From a virus, in the IMG/VR virus record IMGVR_UViG_3300037963_000354, positions 1-31,466 of that record: DNA of 31,466 bases; one strand, given 5' to 3'. Below are positions 1 to 6,438 of this stretch, one piece after another. How positions within the stretch are numbered: the first letter of the stretch is position 1; every line of letters starts with the position of its first letter. A model generated the notes under the pieces. The model did no database searches and was not told where the DNA came from. It saw only the letters and a list, made by a program, of their open reading frames with translations. The translations under genes and the position numbers were made by a program.

Positions 1-17
1 CCTTCCCTTTATTTTTT

Positions 18-254
18 TTAATTTTCTACTGTATAATTTTCTTTTAAAAATTCTACAACACATTCTTCATCAGGTGTACAAAAAGTATTACCACCCATGT
101 TCCAAGATATTGTGAACAAATCTTTTTCATAAGTTCCATGTAATACACCTTTTTTTGTGTTTGTCATTATTAACATTCCATTGCTCTTGAAGTTTTTAGT
201 ATCTTCTTTAGCATATTTTGTAAGTATTGTGTTTAAGTTTTTCATAGTTTTCAT
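18..254 (-). CDS. hypothetical protein, 78 aa
   Basis: I do not recognise a family. The product is small and soluble with no membrane segment or signal peptide; it has an acidic stretch ending in Cys near its C-terminus (PDEEC). The ATG at 254 is chosen because a TAnnTTTG promoter motif lies 14-21 bases upstream; an in-frame ATG at 245 is an alternative. The first codons encode MKTMK, the same start as the unrelated rightward gene at 11870. It is monocistronic or the head of a short unit: the joined-ends terminator lies just downstream. Confidence 0.6.
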   Translation of the reverse strand: MKTMKNLNTILTKYAKEDTKNFKSNGMLIMTNTKKGVLHGTYEKDLFTISWNMGGNTFCTPDEECVVEFLKENYTVEN

Positions 255-267
255 TTTTAATTATATT

Positions 268-275
268 CAAATATA
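268..275 (-). promoter_or_regulatory. Bacteroidota-type -7 box TATATTTG
   Basis: The plus strand reads CAAATATA, so the minus strand has TATATTTG, an exact match to TAnnTTTG. It ends 13 bases before the ATG at 254. No clear -33 TTG is seen. Confidence 0.5.
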
Positions 276-302
276 AAAAAATTTTTAATAATAAAAAAAT
301 TT

Positions 303-452
303 TTATATAATTTTTTTTAAATATTTTCTAAAGTGCCATTTAAGATAGTATAAGGCATATATTATGACTGGTGAAGTGTATAATATTGTCCATAAATTAG
401 GATGCCAATGCTCACCACAGAATCCAAGAAAGTGTTTTACAAACTCAATCAT
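303..452 (-). CDS. small single-helix membrane protein, 49 aa
   Basis: The reading frame runs from ATG at 452 to TAA at 303-305. The product starts MIEFVKHFLGFCGEHWHPN, followed by a hydrophobic stretch of about 16 residues (ILYTSPVIIYALYYL) and a basic tail with several Lys and Arg, giving a one-helix membrane protein with the C-terminus probably in the cytoplasm. The His/Cys/Trp-rich N-terminal segment (FCGEHWHPN) looks selected rather than random. It fills an otherwise empty gap in the leftward arm. Function unknown. Confidence 0.6.
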   Translation of the reverse strand: MIEFVKHFLGFCGEHWHPNLWTILYTSPVIIYALYYLKWHFRKYLKKII

Positions 453-469
453 ATACTAATATAAAAAAA

Positions 470-520
470 AAGTGCCTTTGACTAAGGTGCTTCCAAACAT
501 CCTATTAATCTTAGGCACTT
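470..520 (-). terminator. long hairpin with T-tract after the SSB-like gene
   Basis: On the minus strand AAGTGCCT (520-513) pairs with AGGCACTT (477-470), followed by a run of T. The 35-nt loop contains further complementary pieces (CTAAG and CTTAG) that compete with the outer stem. It lies 26 bases beyond the stop of the gene at 546-803 and just before the ATG at 452, so it may terminate or attenuate. Confidence 0.55.
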
Positions 521-545
521 ACCAAACTATGAAATGTATGATATT

Positions 546-803
546 TTAAAAAGGCATATCACTAGCCTTGTCTTCTACTGTCTTTGCTGGTGTAAAATCA
601 TTCCATGCTACATACAAATCTTGTCCAGCTTTTAGTTTGTTCTTTAATTTTCCTACTGTAAGATTTAAAAATTTTCTATCACCTACCTTCTGAATACAAT
701 TTGGATTCTCTGCAAGTTTATTCAAATCTATTTGTATGTTAGAAAAATCACCATACTTCCCACTCTTAGTCCATCCACTACCTAAATATAATTTATTACT
801 CAT
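546..803 (-). CDS. small protein with an SSB-like acidic C-terminal tip, 85 aa
   Basis: The product is short, with alternating polar and hydrophobic segments consistent with a small beta-rich (possibly OB-like) fold. It ends in an acidic linker and the tip SDMPF. Single-stranded-DNA-binding proteins end in the similar DDIPF, which recruits replication and repair partners. The body is much shorter than a normal SSB (about 110 residues for the OB fold alone), so assignment as an SSB is inference. It starts at the TAATG overlap with the stop of the upstream gene and is followed by a hairpin terminator. A RecE-like exonuclease lies in the same arm, fitting a recombination role. Confidence 0.55.
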   Translation of the reverse strand: MSNKLYLGSGWTKSGKYGDFSNIQIDLNKLAENPNCIQKVGDRKFLNLTVGKLKNKLKAGQDLYVAWNDFTPAKTVEDKASDMPF

Positions 804-994
804 TATTTTAAAAGTTTATTGTTATTGTTATACTTCTTACCAGTTGCACAATAGTATGCAATTTCACTTGCAGTATCTATTATAGTATCAATGGTAATAT
901 CTTCATTGCCTTGCCCAGCCTTAATCTTCCAAAAGTCTATAGATGCTTTTATGGAACTCTGTCTTATTATACTCTTTTGAACATCTTCCATCAT
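803..994 (-). CDS. hypothetical early protein, 63 aa
   Basis: No family recognised. The product begins with two Met residues (ATG at 994 and 991), both compatible with the ATGA overlap with the upstream regulator gene, and ends in an Asn/Lys-rich tail. It contains the helical stretch ITIDTIIDTASEIAYYCATG. Its tight overlaps (ATGA upstream, TAATG downstream) mean it is translated coupled to the HTH regulator and the SSB-like protein in one leftward transcript. Confidence 0.55.
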   Translation of the reverse strand: MMEDVQKSIIRQSSIKASIDFWKIKAGQGNEDITIDTIIDTASEIAYYCATGKKYNNNNKLLK

Positions 995-1182
995 AAATCT
1001 ATTCTAAGGTTTTTGATAAATCCAGCCCTTGCAAGTTTCTTTAATTCTGATATTTTAAAGCTATCAGGATTGTTAAACTTATTGTACATTGTCATCAATG
1101 TCACATCAATCTTGTTAGCTAATTTTTGCTTGTCAAGTTTCATCTCCTTGAGACGACCTTCCAGTATTTCTTTAGTCAACAT
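991..1182 (-). CDS. small helix-turn-helix regulator, Cro/XRE-like, 63 aa
   Basis: Residues about 9-45 fit a helix-turn-helix of the Cro/XRE kind: a first helix (LKEMKLD), a second helix (KQKLANKI), a turn, a recognition helix (TLMTMYNKF) and a trailing helix (ISELKKLARA). The whole protein is barely more than the DNA-binding domain, as for Cro. It is the first gene of the leftward arm and sits next to a control region with three copies of a palindromic 11-mer that are good candidates for its operators. A TAnnTTTG box ends only 4 bases before its ATG, so its mRNA may be leaderless. DNA binding is inferred from sequence pattern and context. Confidence 0.7.
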   Translation of the reverse strand: MLTKEILEGRLKEMKLDKQKLANKIDVTLMTMYNKFNNPDSFKISELKKLARAGFIKNLRIDL

Positions 1183-1186
1183 GAAA

Positions 1187-1194
1187 CAAATTTA
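1187..1194 (-). promoter_or_regulatory. leftward promoter -7 box TAAATTTG
   Basis: The plus strand reads CAAATTTA, giving TAAATTTG on the minus strand, matching TAnnTTTG. Only 4 bases separate it from the start codon at 1182, implying a leaderless or nearly leaderless transcript for the HTH regulator. Confidence 0.5.
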
Positions 1195-1258
1195 TAAAAT
1201 TATTTTTAATTATTATAATTTTTTTTTAAATTTATTTTTATAGTGTAATGATTAGCAC

Positions 1259-1328
1259 TTACAATGTAATTACTATTATTTTTTATATATAAAAAATAAT
1301 TATTACAATGTAAATAGTTACAATGTAA
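1259..1328. promoter_or_regulatory. three palindromic 11-bp operator- or iteron-like repeats
   Basis: TTACAATGTAA occurs exactly at 1259-1269, 1303-1313 and 1318-1328. Each is a palindrome of TTACA and TGTAA around one central base, as expected for a dimeric regulator. A half-site (TGTAAT) lies at 1244-1249. Start-to-start spacings are 44 and 15 bp. They lie in the only divergent intergenic region, between the HTH gene and the first rightward gene. They may be operators for the HTH protein or iterons of an origin. Confidence 0.65.
1275..1300. repeat. 26-bp perfect AT-only palindrome
   Basis: The segment is its own reverse complement over all 26 bases and contains only A and T. It begins ATTATTTTTT and centres on TATATA at 1287/1288. 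It lies between the first and second TTACAATGTAA repeats. Such a segment could melt easily or hold divergent promoters; no exact TAnnTTTG box was found for the rightward gene. Confidence 0.6.
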
Positions 1329-1348
1329 TTATATAAAATAATAAAAAA

Positions 1349-1648
1349 ATGGAATTAACAAAAGAGAAAATACAAAAATTTATTAATGAATTTGAAACTA
1401 ATCCAATTACTGTAAAGTGGATAGAATCAGTAGAGAATAGGGGGAAGTTTCAGAGGGAAATGGATAAAGAATTTTTTGATTTAGCTAAGGATACTATTAA
1501 TAGATTAATTAAATTAATAATTCTTATGAATACCCTAGATGATAGCACAAACAAAATTACTAATGCTATCAAAAATGAACAAGAAAAATATCTTGGTATA
1601 ATAGATGATTTAGAAAACACACTTATAAAAATAAAAAATGCCAATTAA
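1349..1648 (+). CDS. hypothetical helical protein, 99 aa, first gene of the rightward arm
   Basis: The product is almost entirely charged alpha-helix with heptad-like spacing over its second half (IIDDLENTLIKIKNAN at the end) and no membrane segment. I do not recognise a family. The ATG at 1349 follows an A-rich leader directly after the repeat region, and the gene overlaps the start of the helicase gene by 11 bases. First-gene position and coupling to a helicase suggest a replication accessory role such as a loader or origin factor, but this is inference from place only. Confidence 0.6.
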   Translation: MELTKEKIQKFINEFETNPITVKWIESVENRGKFQREMDKEFFDLAKDTINRLIKLIILMNTLDDSTNKITNAIKNEQEKYLGIIDDLENTLIKIKNAN

Positions 1649-2585
1649 AGTAAAAGATTTTGATGACATATTAAAAAAGGATTATAATAAGAATGCTTGT
1701 AAAGAAGTATTTGTATCTGATATAAAAGATAAATTATTTTCTTACTATGAAGAAGGATACCCTATGGGTGAGACATCTCACATAAAAGGATTAGATGAAA
1801 ATTTTAGATGGAGAAAGGGTTACTTATATTGCTTTAGTGGTTATCCACAAAGTGGGAAAAGTGAAATACTAAATTATCTAAGCATATTAAGGGCATATCA
1901 TTATGGTGATAAAATTATGATGTACTCACCTGAAACTAATACTGCTGAACTTGTGCTGAATCTATGCCAAGCATTTCTTGGTAAGAATGTAAATCCAAAT
2001 TATGCTGACAAATGTAGTGAAGATGAAATGAATAAAGCATTAGAGTTTATTGGAAGTCATTTTGCATTTTTAGAAAACAATGATGAAATGCCAACTATCA
2101 ATTCATTAGTTGACAAATTTGAAGAATATACTGAACAAGGTTATAATAATTTTATTATTGACCCACTCAACTGGGTAGTAGAATCTAATGCTGGTGATAG
2201 CAATATGTATCAATACTTGAAGTTAACATTAACTATATTAAAACAATTTGCAAAAAAGACTGATAGCATCATGACTTACGTTGAGCATCCTAAAACTCCA
2301 CAAGCTGTAAGAGGTGTAATACCACGCGCCACAGCATTTTCTTTGGCTGGTGGTACAATGCATTTTAATAAAGTAGATTGCATGGTAGTAATGCATAGAA
2401 TCAAAGATGATGAAGTAGAAGATAGAGTAAAGGGAAGTAATTTAGTTGAAGGATTACTTTTAAATATGGAGAAACATATTAAATTTGTAGAGTTTGAAAC
2501 TGTTAAAATGAAGTCTCAAAGATTAAATGGTACTTTAGGAAGCTGTTTCATACAATATGATTTAAAAACTGGTAGATATAAATAA
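1638..2585 (+). CDS. RecA-fold replicative helicase-like ATPase (DnaB/Twinkle type)
   Basis: The product (315 aa) has a Walker A motif GYPQSGKS at residues 68-75 and a Walker B strand NFIIDPLNW at 171-179 (Asp175). A later GVIPRATAFSLAGG segment and a basic C-terminus are like those of DnaB/T7 gp4/Twinkle helicase domains. There is no N-terminal primase or DnaB N-terminal domain, so it is a minimal helicase core. Such proteins form rings and unwind DNA at the fork; the phage would rely on host primase and polymerase, since neither is visible here. The gene overlaps its upstream neighbour by 11 bases and lies beside the candidate origin. Confidence 0.8.
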   Translation: MPIKVKDFDDILKKDYNKNACKEVFVSDIKDKLFSYYEEGYPMGETSHIKGLDENFRWRKGYLYCFSGYPQSGKSEILNYLSILRAYHYGDKIMMYSPETNTAELVLNLCQAFLGKNVNPNYADKCSEDEMNKALEFIGSHFAFLENNDEMPTINSLVDKFEEYTEQGYNNFIIDPLNWVVESNAGDSNMYQYLKLTLTILKQFAKKTDSIMTYVEHPKTPQAVRGVIPRATAFSLAGGTMHFNKVDCMVVMHRIKDDEVEDRVKGSNLVEGLLLNMEKHIKFVEFETVKMKSQRLNGTLGSCFIQYDLKTGRYK

Positions 2586-2591
2586 ATAATT

Positions 2592-2789
2592 ATGACACAA
2601 GAGCAGGCGTTACAGATAATCGTTCAGGTTTGCGAAAAGGGAAACAAGAATGGTTTGTTTACTTTATCTGAAAGTTCATTAGTTTTACAGGCTTTAGAGC
2701 AGTTCGGGGTTACACCACCTACTGTAGAAGAAGTAAAACAAGATGAAGAAGCAGAAGAAGTATCAGAGACAAAAGAAGTTAAAGAGTAA
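2592..2789 (+). CDS. small acidic-tailed protein, 65 aa, probably highly expressed
   Basis: The N-terminal 40 residues look like two helices (MTQEQALQIIVQVCEKG, then a SESSLVLQALEQFG helix), and the last 25 residues are a run of Glu, Lys and Val. I recall similar short proteins in phages of this kind, without known function. Its codons differ from its neighbours: GCG, CAG, GTT CGG-type choices are frequent in a genome that mostly uses A/T-ending codons, as in the capsid gene. A strong terminator follows 66 bases after the stop. Both points suggest a very abundant product. Confidence 0.65.
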   Translation: MTQEQALQIIVQVCEKGNKNGLFTLSESSLVLQALEQFGVTPPTVEEVKQDEEAEEVSETKEVKE

Positions 2790-2850
2790 CTACTATTATT
2801 CTGATAATGACAATGAAATACTAGGCAAGACAGATAACCCTTGCCGTACT

Positions 2851-3051
2851 ATGATAAACCTCTTTACTGTGTTTAGAAATAATCACAATAAAGAGGTTTT
2901 TTTTGATATTGATAATCCAAAAAAAATAATAATTGATAAACAAAAATCACTACTGTACATGGAAAAAGATAATAGTAAGCTATACAAATATCAGGGAATT
3001 GCTATTACAAGAAAAGATTTTATCATACTTTTGGGATGTGAGGAGAAATAA
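2851..3051 (+). CDS. possible small hypothetical protein, 66 aa
   Basis: From ATG at 2851 the frame gives a mixed-charge protein ending YQGIAITRKDFIILLGCEEK, which reads like a genuine small soluble protein. No family recognised. Its first 16 codons coincide with a strong terminator hairpin, which is odd; an internal ATG at 2959 would give a 30-residue product clear of the hairpin. It overlaps the next frame by 14 bases if that one starts at GTG 3038. An extension of the frame upstream to 2743 overlaps the 65-aa gene and is unlikely to be used. Confidence 0.4.
   Translation: MINLFTVFRNNHNKEVFFDIDNPKKIIIDKQKSLLYMEKDNSKLYKYQGIAITRKDFIILLGCEEK
2856..2904 (+). terminator. strong intrinsic terminator
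   Basis: AAACCTCTTTA at 2856-2866 pairs perfectly with TAAAGAGGTTT at 2889-2899 (11 bp, 22-nt loop), and the T run continues to 2904. It would end the transcript of the 65-aa gene. It overlaps the 5' end of a possible small gene starting at 2851. Confidence 0.75.
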
Positions 3052-3319
3052 AGAGCAATTATTTGACATATTCCATAGATACATAAGACATCAAAAAAAC
3101 AAAGCCAAAGCTGGTAAATATGATTATGGTGATGATGTAGAAACATATAAGATGATATTTGCTTTAGCTGAACTGTTCCCAGTAGATGAAAAATATTATA
3201 GAGATGAACCACAAGTAGAATTATATTTAAAAGAACTTTGGTATCTCTATTTTTTTTTTAAAGAAAGTATAGATGGACATCATGTAAAATATTCAAACAT
3301 AGTTGCTAAATATTGTTAA
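3038..3319 (+). CDS. hypothetical protein, about 93 aa
   Basis: The convincing part is after the stop of the previous gene: helices rich in aromatic and charged residues (LFDIFHRYIRHQKNKAKAG, KMIFALAELFPVDEKYY, LKELWYLYFFF). No known family is recognised. The only in-frame start that does not extend deep into the upstream gene is GTG at 3038; an ATG at 2933 would add 35 residues read out of frame from the upstream gene. The gene lies directly before the ParB-like gene and ends one base before its ATG, so it is part of that operon. Confidence 0.5.
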   Translation: MRRNKEQLFDIFHRYIRHQKNKAKAGKYDYGDDVETYKMIFALAELFPVDEKYYRDEPQVELYLKELWYLYFFFKESIDGHHVKYSNIVAKYC

Positions 3320-3320
3320 T

Positions 3321-4058
3321 ATGAGAAAGAAAGTAAACATAAAAGAGATTATACCAAATAATGAAAACCCTAGAACAATATCCAAAAAGAACTTTAATAA
3401 ATTAGTCAAGTCAATAAAAGACTTCCCACAGATGTTAGACAAAAGACCATTAGTAGTAGATGAAGATATGGTTGTTCTTGGTGGTAACATGAGGCTAAAA
3501 GCATTACAGAAAGCTGGTGTACAAGAAGTATTAATAGATGTAGCAGAAGGCTGGACTGAAGAACAAAAGAAAGAATTTATAGTAAAAGACAATGTAGGAT
3601 TTGGAGACTGGGATTGGGATATACTTGCTAATGAATGGGATATAGATAAATTAAATGAATGGGGATTAGAAGTTAATTTTACAGAAGATGATGTAGATGA
3701 AAAATATACAGCTAAAATTATAGCACCTACATATAAACCTAGCAACACAAAGCCTGATATTAAAGATGTTTTAGATACACAAAAAACAATGCAGTTCATA
3801 GAAGAAATAAAGAAATCAAAACTGACTAATGAACAAAAAGAATTTTTAGTTTATGCTAGTTATAGACACTTAGTATTTGATTATTCTAAGATTGCAGATT
3901 TATATGCACACTCTGACAAAGATATGCAAGAGATGATGGAGAAGTTAGCATTGATTATTATTGACTTCAATAAAGCTGTAGAGAATGGATATGTAGAGTT
4001 ATCAAAAAAGATTGCAGACATTTATAAAACAGAGGGAATATTAGAGCATGGAAAATAA
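3321..4058 (+). CDS. ParB-like nuclease-fold protein
   Basis: Residues about 5-90 form a ParB/Srx-like domain: IKEIIPNNENPRTISKKN, a helix, then PLVVDEDMVVLGGNMRLKAL, where GGNMR corresponds to the GxHR-type nucleotide-binding signature of the family. The C-terminal half (from about residue 155) is an all-helical region that I cannot name. ParB-domain proteins recur beside DNA-modification enzymes and terminases in phages, and here the gene is followed, with an 11-base overlap, by a glycosyltransferase of the TET-associated type. The ATG at 3321 is preferred over TTG at 3303, which would overlap the upstream gene. Role in marking or sensing modified DNA is inference. Confidence 0.75.
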   Translation: MRKKVNIKEIIPNNENPRTISKKNFNKLVKSIKDFPQMLDKRPLVVDEDMVVLGGNMRLKALQKAGVQEVLIDVAEGWTEEQKKEFIVKDNVGFGDWDWDILANEWDIDKLNEWGLEVNFTEDDVDEKYTAKIIAPTYKPSNTKPDIKDVLDTQKTMQFIEEIKKSKLTNEQKEFLVYASYRHLVFDYSKIADLYAHSDKDMQEMMEKLALIIIDFNKAVENGYVELSKKIADIYKTEGILEHGK

Positions 4059-4899
4059 AGACTTTACAATTTTTATATTATCATTTGGCAGACCACATAA
4101 TGTTAAAACATATAGAACATTAAATAGATTTGGATATACTGGTACTAAATATATTATCTGTTCTACAGATGATAAAAAGCTAAATGAATACAAACAAAAA
4201 TATAAAGATGAAGTTTTAGTATTTGATAAAGATAAAGTACAACAAGATATTGGTGATAACTTTACACATCAGAACACAGTATTATATGCAAGAAATATTG
4301 CTTTTGATTTAGCAAAAGAATTAGGGTACACTTACTTTCTTGTATTAGATGATGATTATACAGATTTCTCATACAGATTTGATGATAACTTTGAATATAA
4401 AACTGGTAGAGCCTATATCAAAAATCTAGATAAGATATTAGATGCACTACTAGATTATTATAAATCTATAGATGCAAAGTCAATAGCTATTTCACAAAAT
4501 GGTGACTGGATTGGTGGTATCCAAAATGGTCATGCAAGACAATTAAAGATGAGAAGAAAGGCAATGAATAGTTTTTTCTGTAGTACAGAAAGACCATTCA
4601 AATATTTTGGTAGAATGAATGATGATGTAAATACTTATGTTAAACTTGGTAGTGTTGGTGATTTATTTTTAACTATTATGAATGTATCATTAAAACAAAC
4701 AGATACACAATCTAACAAAGGTGGCTTGACAGAAATGTATTTGAATGCTGGTACATATACTAAATCATTTTATACAGTAATGTATTCACCTGATTGTGCT
4801 AAAATATCTGTATTGAATACTAATAATAGTAGGATACATCATAAAATCAACTGGAATAATGCAGTACCATGTTTAATATCAGATACTTATAAAAAATAA
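4048..4899 (+). CDS. TET-associated-type glycosyltransferase (TAGT-like)
   Basis: The product (283 aa) begins with a GT-A-like strand and loop (FTIFILSFGRPHNVKTYRTL) and has a DxD-type metal-binding triad DDD at residues 101-103 within YFLVLDDDYTDF. It ends with a conserved-looking SRIHHKINWNNAVPC segment. This combination is what I know from the glycosyltransferases encoded next to TET/JBP oxygenases in phages, where they glycosylate modified bases in the phage DNA. No oxygenase or base hydroxymethylase is visible in this window, so the acceptor is unknown; it could be a base made by the host or by an unrecognised enzyme. A protein or surface-glycan target is the alternative. Overlaps the ParB-like gene by 11 bases. 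Confidence 0.72.
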   Translation: MENKDFTIFILSFGRPHNVKTYRTLNRFGYTGTKYIICSTDDKKLNEYKQKYKDEVLVFDKDKVQQDIGDNFTHQNTVLYARNIAFDLAKELGYTYFLVLDDDYTDFSYRFDDNFEYKTGRAYIKNLDKILDALLDYYKSIDAKSIAISQNGDWIGGIQNGHARQLKMRRKAMNSFFCSTERPFKYFGRMNDDVNTYVKLGSVGDLFLTIMNVSLKQTDTQSNKGGLTEMYLNAGTYTKSFYTVMYSPDCAKISVLNTNNSRIHHKINWNNAVPCLISDTYKK

Positions 4900-4902
4900 T
4901 AA

Positions 4903-4910
4903 TACTTTTG
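4903..4910 (+). promoter_or_regulatory. -7 box TACTTTTG before the terminase genes
   Basis: Exact TAnnTTTG match ending 4 bases before the ATG at 4915, implying a leaderless or nearly leaderless transcript. No -33 TTG is clear. Confidence 0.5.
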
Positions 4911-4914
4911 TAAT

Positions 4915-5271
4915 ATGAAAAGCAACAAAATACAACATACTAAAAAAGCACTACTGCAAGGATTGGAAAAATCTTTAGGTGTTGTCACTACTGCTTGTAA
5001 AAAAGTAGGTATAGATAGAACTACATTCTATAGATATTACAAAGATGATAAAGAGTTTGCTAAACAAGTAGATGATTTAAGTAATGTTGCTAAGGACTTT
5101 GCTGAAAGTCAACTGTTCAAACAAATACAAGATGGTAATCCAACTGCAACTATATTCTACCTAAAGACAAAAGCTAAGGATAGAGGCTATGTGGAACGAC
5201 AAGAATTAAATGTCAATGGTTCTGTAGAAAGTAAATTAATTGAATGGAAACCAGCAGAAAAAAAGAAGTAG
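4915..5271 (+). CDS. terS: terminase small subunit (HTH DNA-packaging protein)
   Basis: The 118-residue product has an N-terminal helix-turn-helix (KALLQGLEKSLGVVTTACKK, then VGIDRTTFYRYYKDDKEF) followed by a helical region and the segment NPTATIFYLKTKAKDRGYVERQ, a pattern common in small terminase proteins of Bacteroidota and Firmicutes phages. It recognises phage DNA and regulates the large subunit. It overlaps the large terminase gene by 28 bases. Its size fits the family. A TAnnTTTG box directly precedes it, so packaging and head genes appear to begin here as a transcription unit. Confidence 0.75.
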   Translation: MKSNKIQHTKKALLQGLEKSLGVVTTACKKVGIDRTTFYRYYKDDKEFAKQVDDLSNVAKDFAESQLFKQIQDGNPTATIFYLKTKAKDRGYVERQELNVNGSVESKLIEWKPAEKKK

Positions 5272-6428
5272 TTGAATGTAATGTTCAATTTTATCAAACA
5301 ATCAATAGCAACAAAAGAATAATCATACATCAGGGTTCATCTAGGTCAGGTAAGACGTATGCACTCTGCCAGTATATCATATACTTATTAACAACAAGAA
5401 AGGACAAACTTGTAATAACTATTGCTAGAAAAACACTTCCAGCATTAAAGGGTTCTGTTTATAGAGACTTTATAGAGATAGCACAAAAGGTAGGCATATA
5501 TTATATGGCAGAAATAAACAAAGCTGAACTTACTTTTAAGTATAAAAATCATTTAGTAGAATTTATATCATTAGATAATGAGATGAAGGTTAGGGGGCGA
5601 AAGAGAAATATATGTTGGCTCAACGAAGCAAATGAGTTCCATCTATCTGACTTTGAACAATTAGCATTAAGAACAAGTGAAAGAATACTGTGTGACTTTA
5701 ACCCATCTGATGTTATACATTGGTTATATGATATTAGCAATAGGTCTGATGCAAAATTGTTTATTACAACTTTTGAAGATAATGCCTTCTTAGATGTAGA
5801 AATAAAAAAAGAAATATTAAGAATGAAAGAAACAGATGCTGATAGATGGAGGGTATTTGGATTAGGTCTAAGGGCAAACTTTAAAACTGGTGCTATTTAT
5901 GACAACTGGAATTGGATTGATTATAAAGACTTTTTAGATAAAGAACATTGTGAGGTTGCTTATGGAATGGACTTTGGTTTTAGCAACGACCCAACGACAC
6001 TTATAGAAATAAGAAGAAAGAATGATAGATTGTATGTGCATGAATTGTTATATAAGAAAGGACTAACAAACCAAGACATATATAATGAAGTAAAAGAATT
6101 AGGTATAAATGAAGAAATAATAATTTGCGATTCTGCTGAACCTAAATCTATTGAGGAATTAAAAAGGTTTGGTTTGTATGTCAAGCCCTCACAAAAAGGA
6201 AAAGATAGTGTACTAAATGGAATATCTACAATAAAAGAATATACTGTATATGCATCTAAAGAAAGCAAAAATCTTTTTACCGAGTATCAATATTATGTAT
6301 GGGAATCTAACAGGGATGGTGATAGAATAAATAAGATAAAGCAAAATGGTCAAGACCATCTAATGGATGCACTTAGATATGGTACAACAACTGGTCTTGC
6401 TAGACAAAGAGATTTTATCATAGTTTAA
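5244..6428 (+). CDS. terL: terminase large subunit
   Basis: The 394-residue product carries the packaging ATPase and nuclease domains. Walker A is GSSRSGKT at residues 31-38, and Walker B with the catalytic Glu is ICWLNEAN at 123-130 (Glu128). The RNase H-like nuclease has Asp243 in GMDFGFSNDP, Asp296 in IIICDSAEP, and Asp371/Asp375 in GQDHLMDALRYG. This order and length match the PBSX/terminase_3 group. The enzyme pumps and cuts DNA at the portal. ATG 5244 is the only reasonable start and overlaps the small subunit gene by 28 bases. Confidence 0.93.
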   Translation: METSRKKEVVECNVQFYQTINSNKRIIIHQGSSRSGKTYALCQYIIYLLTTRKDKLVITIARKTLPALKGSVYRDFIEIAQKVGIYYMAEINKAELTFKYKNHLVEFISLDNEMKVRGRKRNICWLNEANEFHLSDFEQLALRTSERILCDFNPSDVIHWLYDISNRSDAKLFITTFEDNAFLDVEIKKEILRMKETDADRWRVFGLGLRANFKTGAIYDNWNWIDYKDFLDKEHCEVAYGMDFGFSNDPTTLIEIRRKNDRLYVHELLYKKGLTNQDIYNEVKELGINEEIIICDSAEPKSIEELKRFGLYVKPSQKGKDSVLNGISTIKEYTVYASKESKNLFTEYQYYVWESNRDGDRINKIKQNGQDHLMDALRYGTTTGLARQRDFIIV

Positions 6429-6438
6429 ATAAATTTAG

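Noticed and set aside
911-1243. A 110-codon plus-strand frame opposite the early leftward genes
   Set aside because: It runs antisense to three tightly coupled minus-strand genes, ends in Phe/Asn/Leu-rich AT noise and has no plausible family pattern.
2743-2850. Upstream extension of the 66-aa frame, starting MKKQKKYQRQ
   Set aside because: It overlaps the better-supported 65-aa gene out of frame, and the Lys/Gln-rich sequence is what that gene's acidic tail gives in another frame.
3293-3799. A 168-codon minus-strand frame opposite the ParB-like gene
   Set aside because: It is Ser/Phe-rich and lies antisense to a well-supported ParB domain, as expected of the reverse of an A-rich gene.
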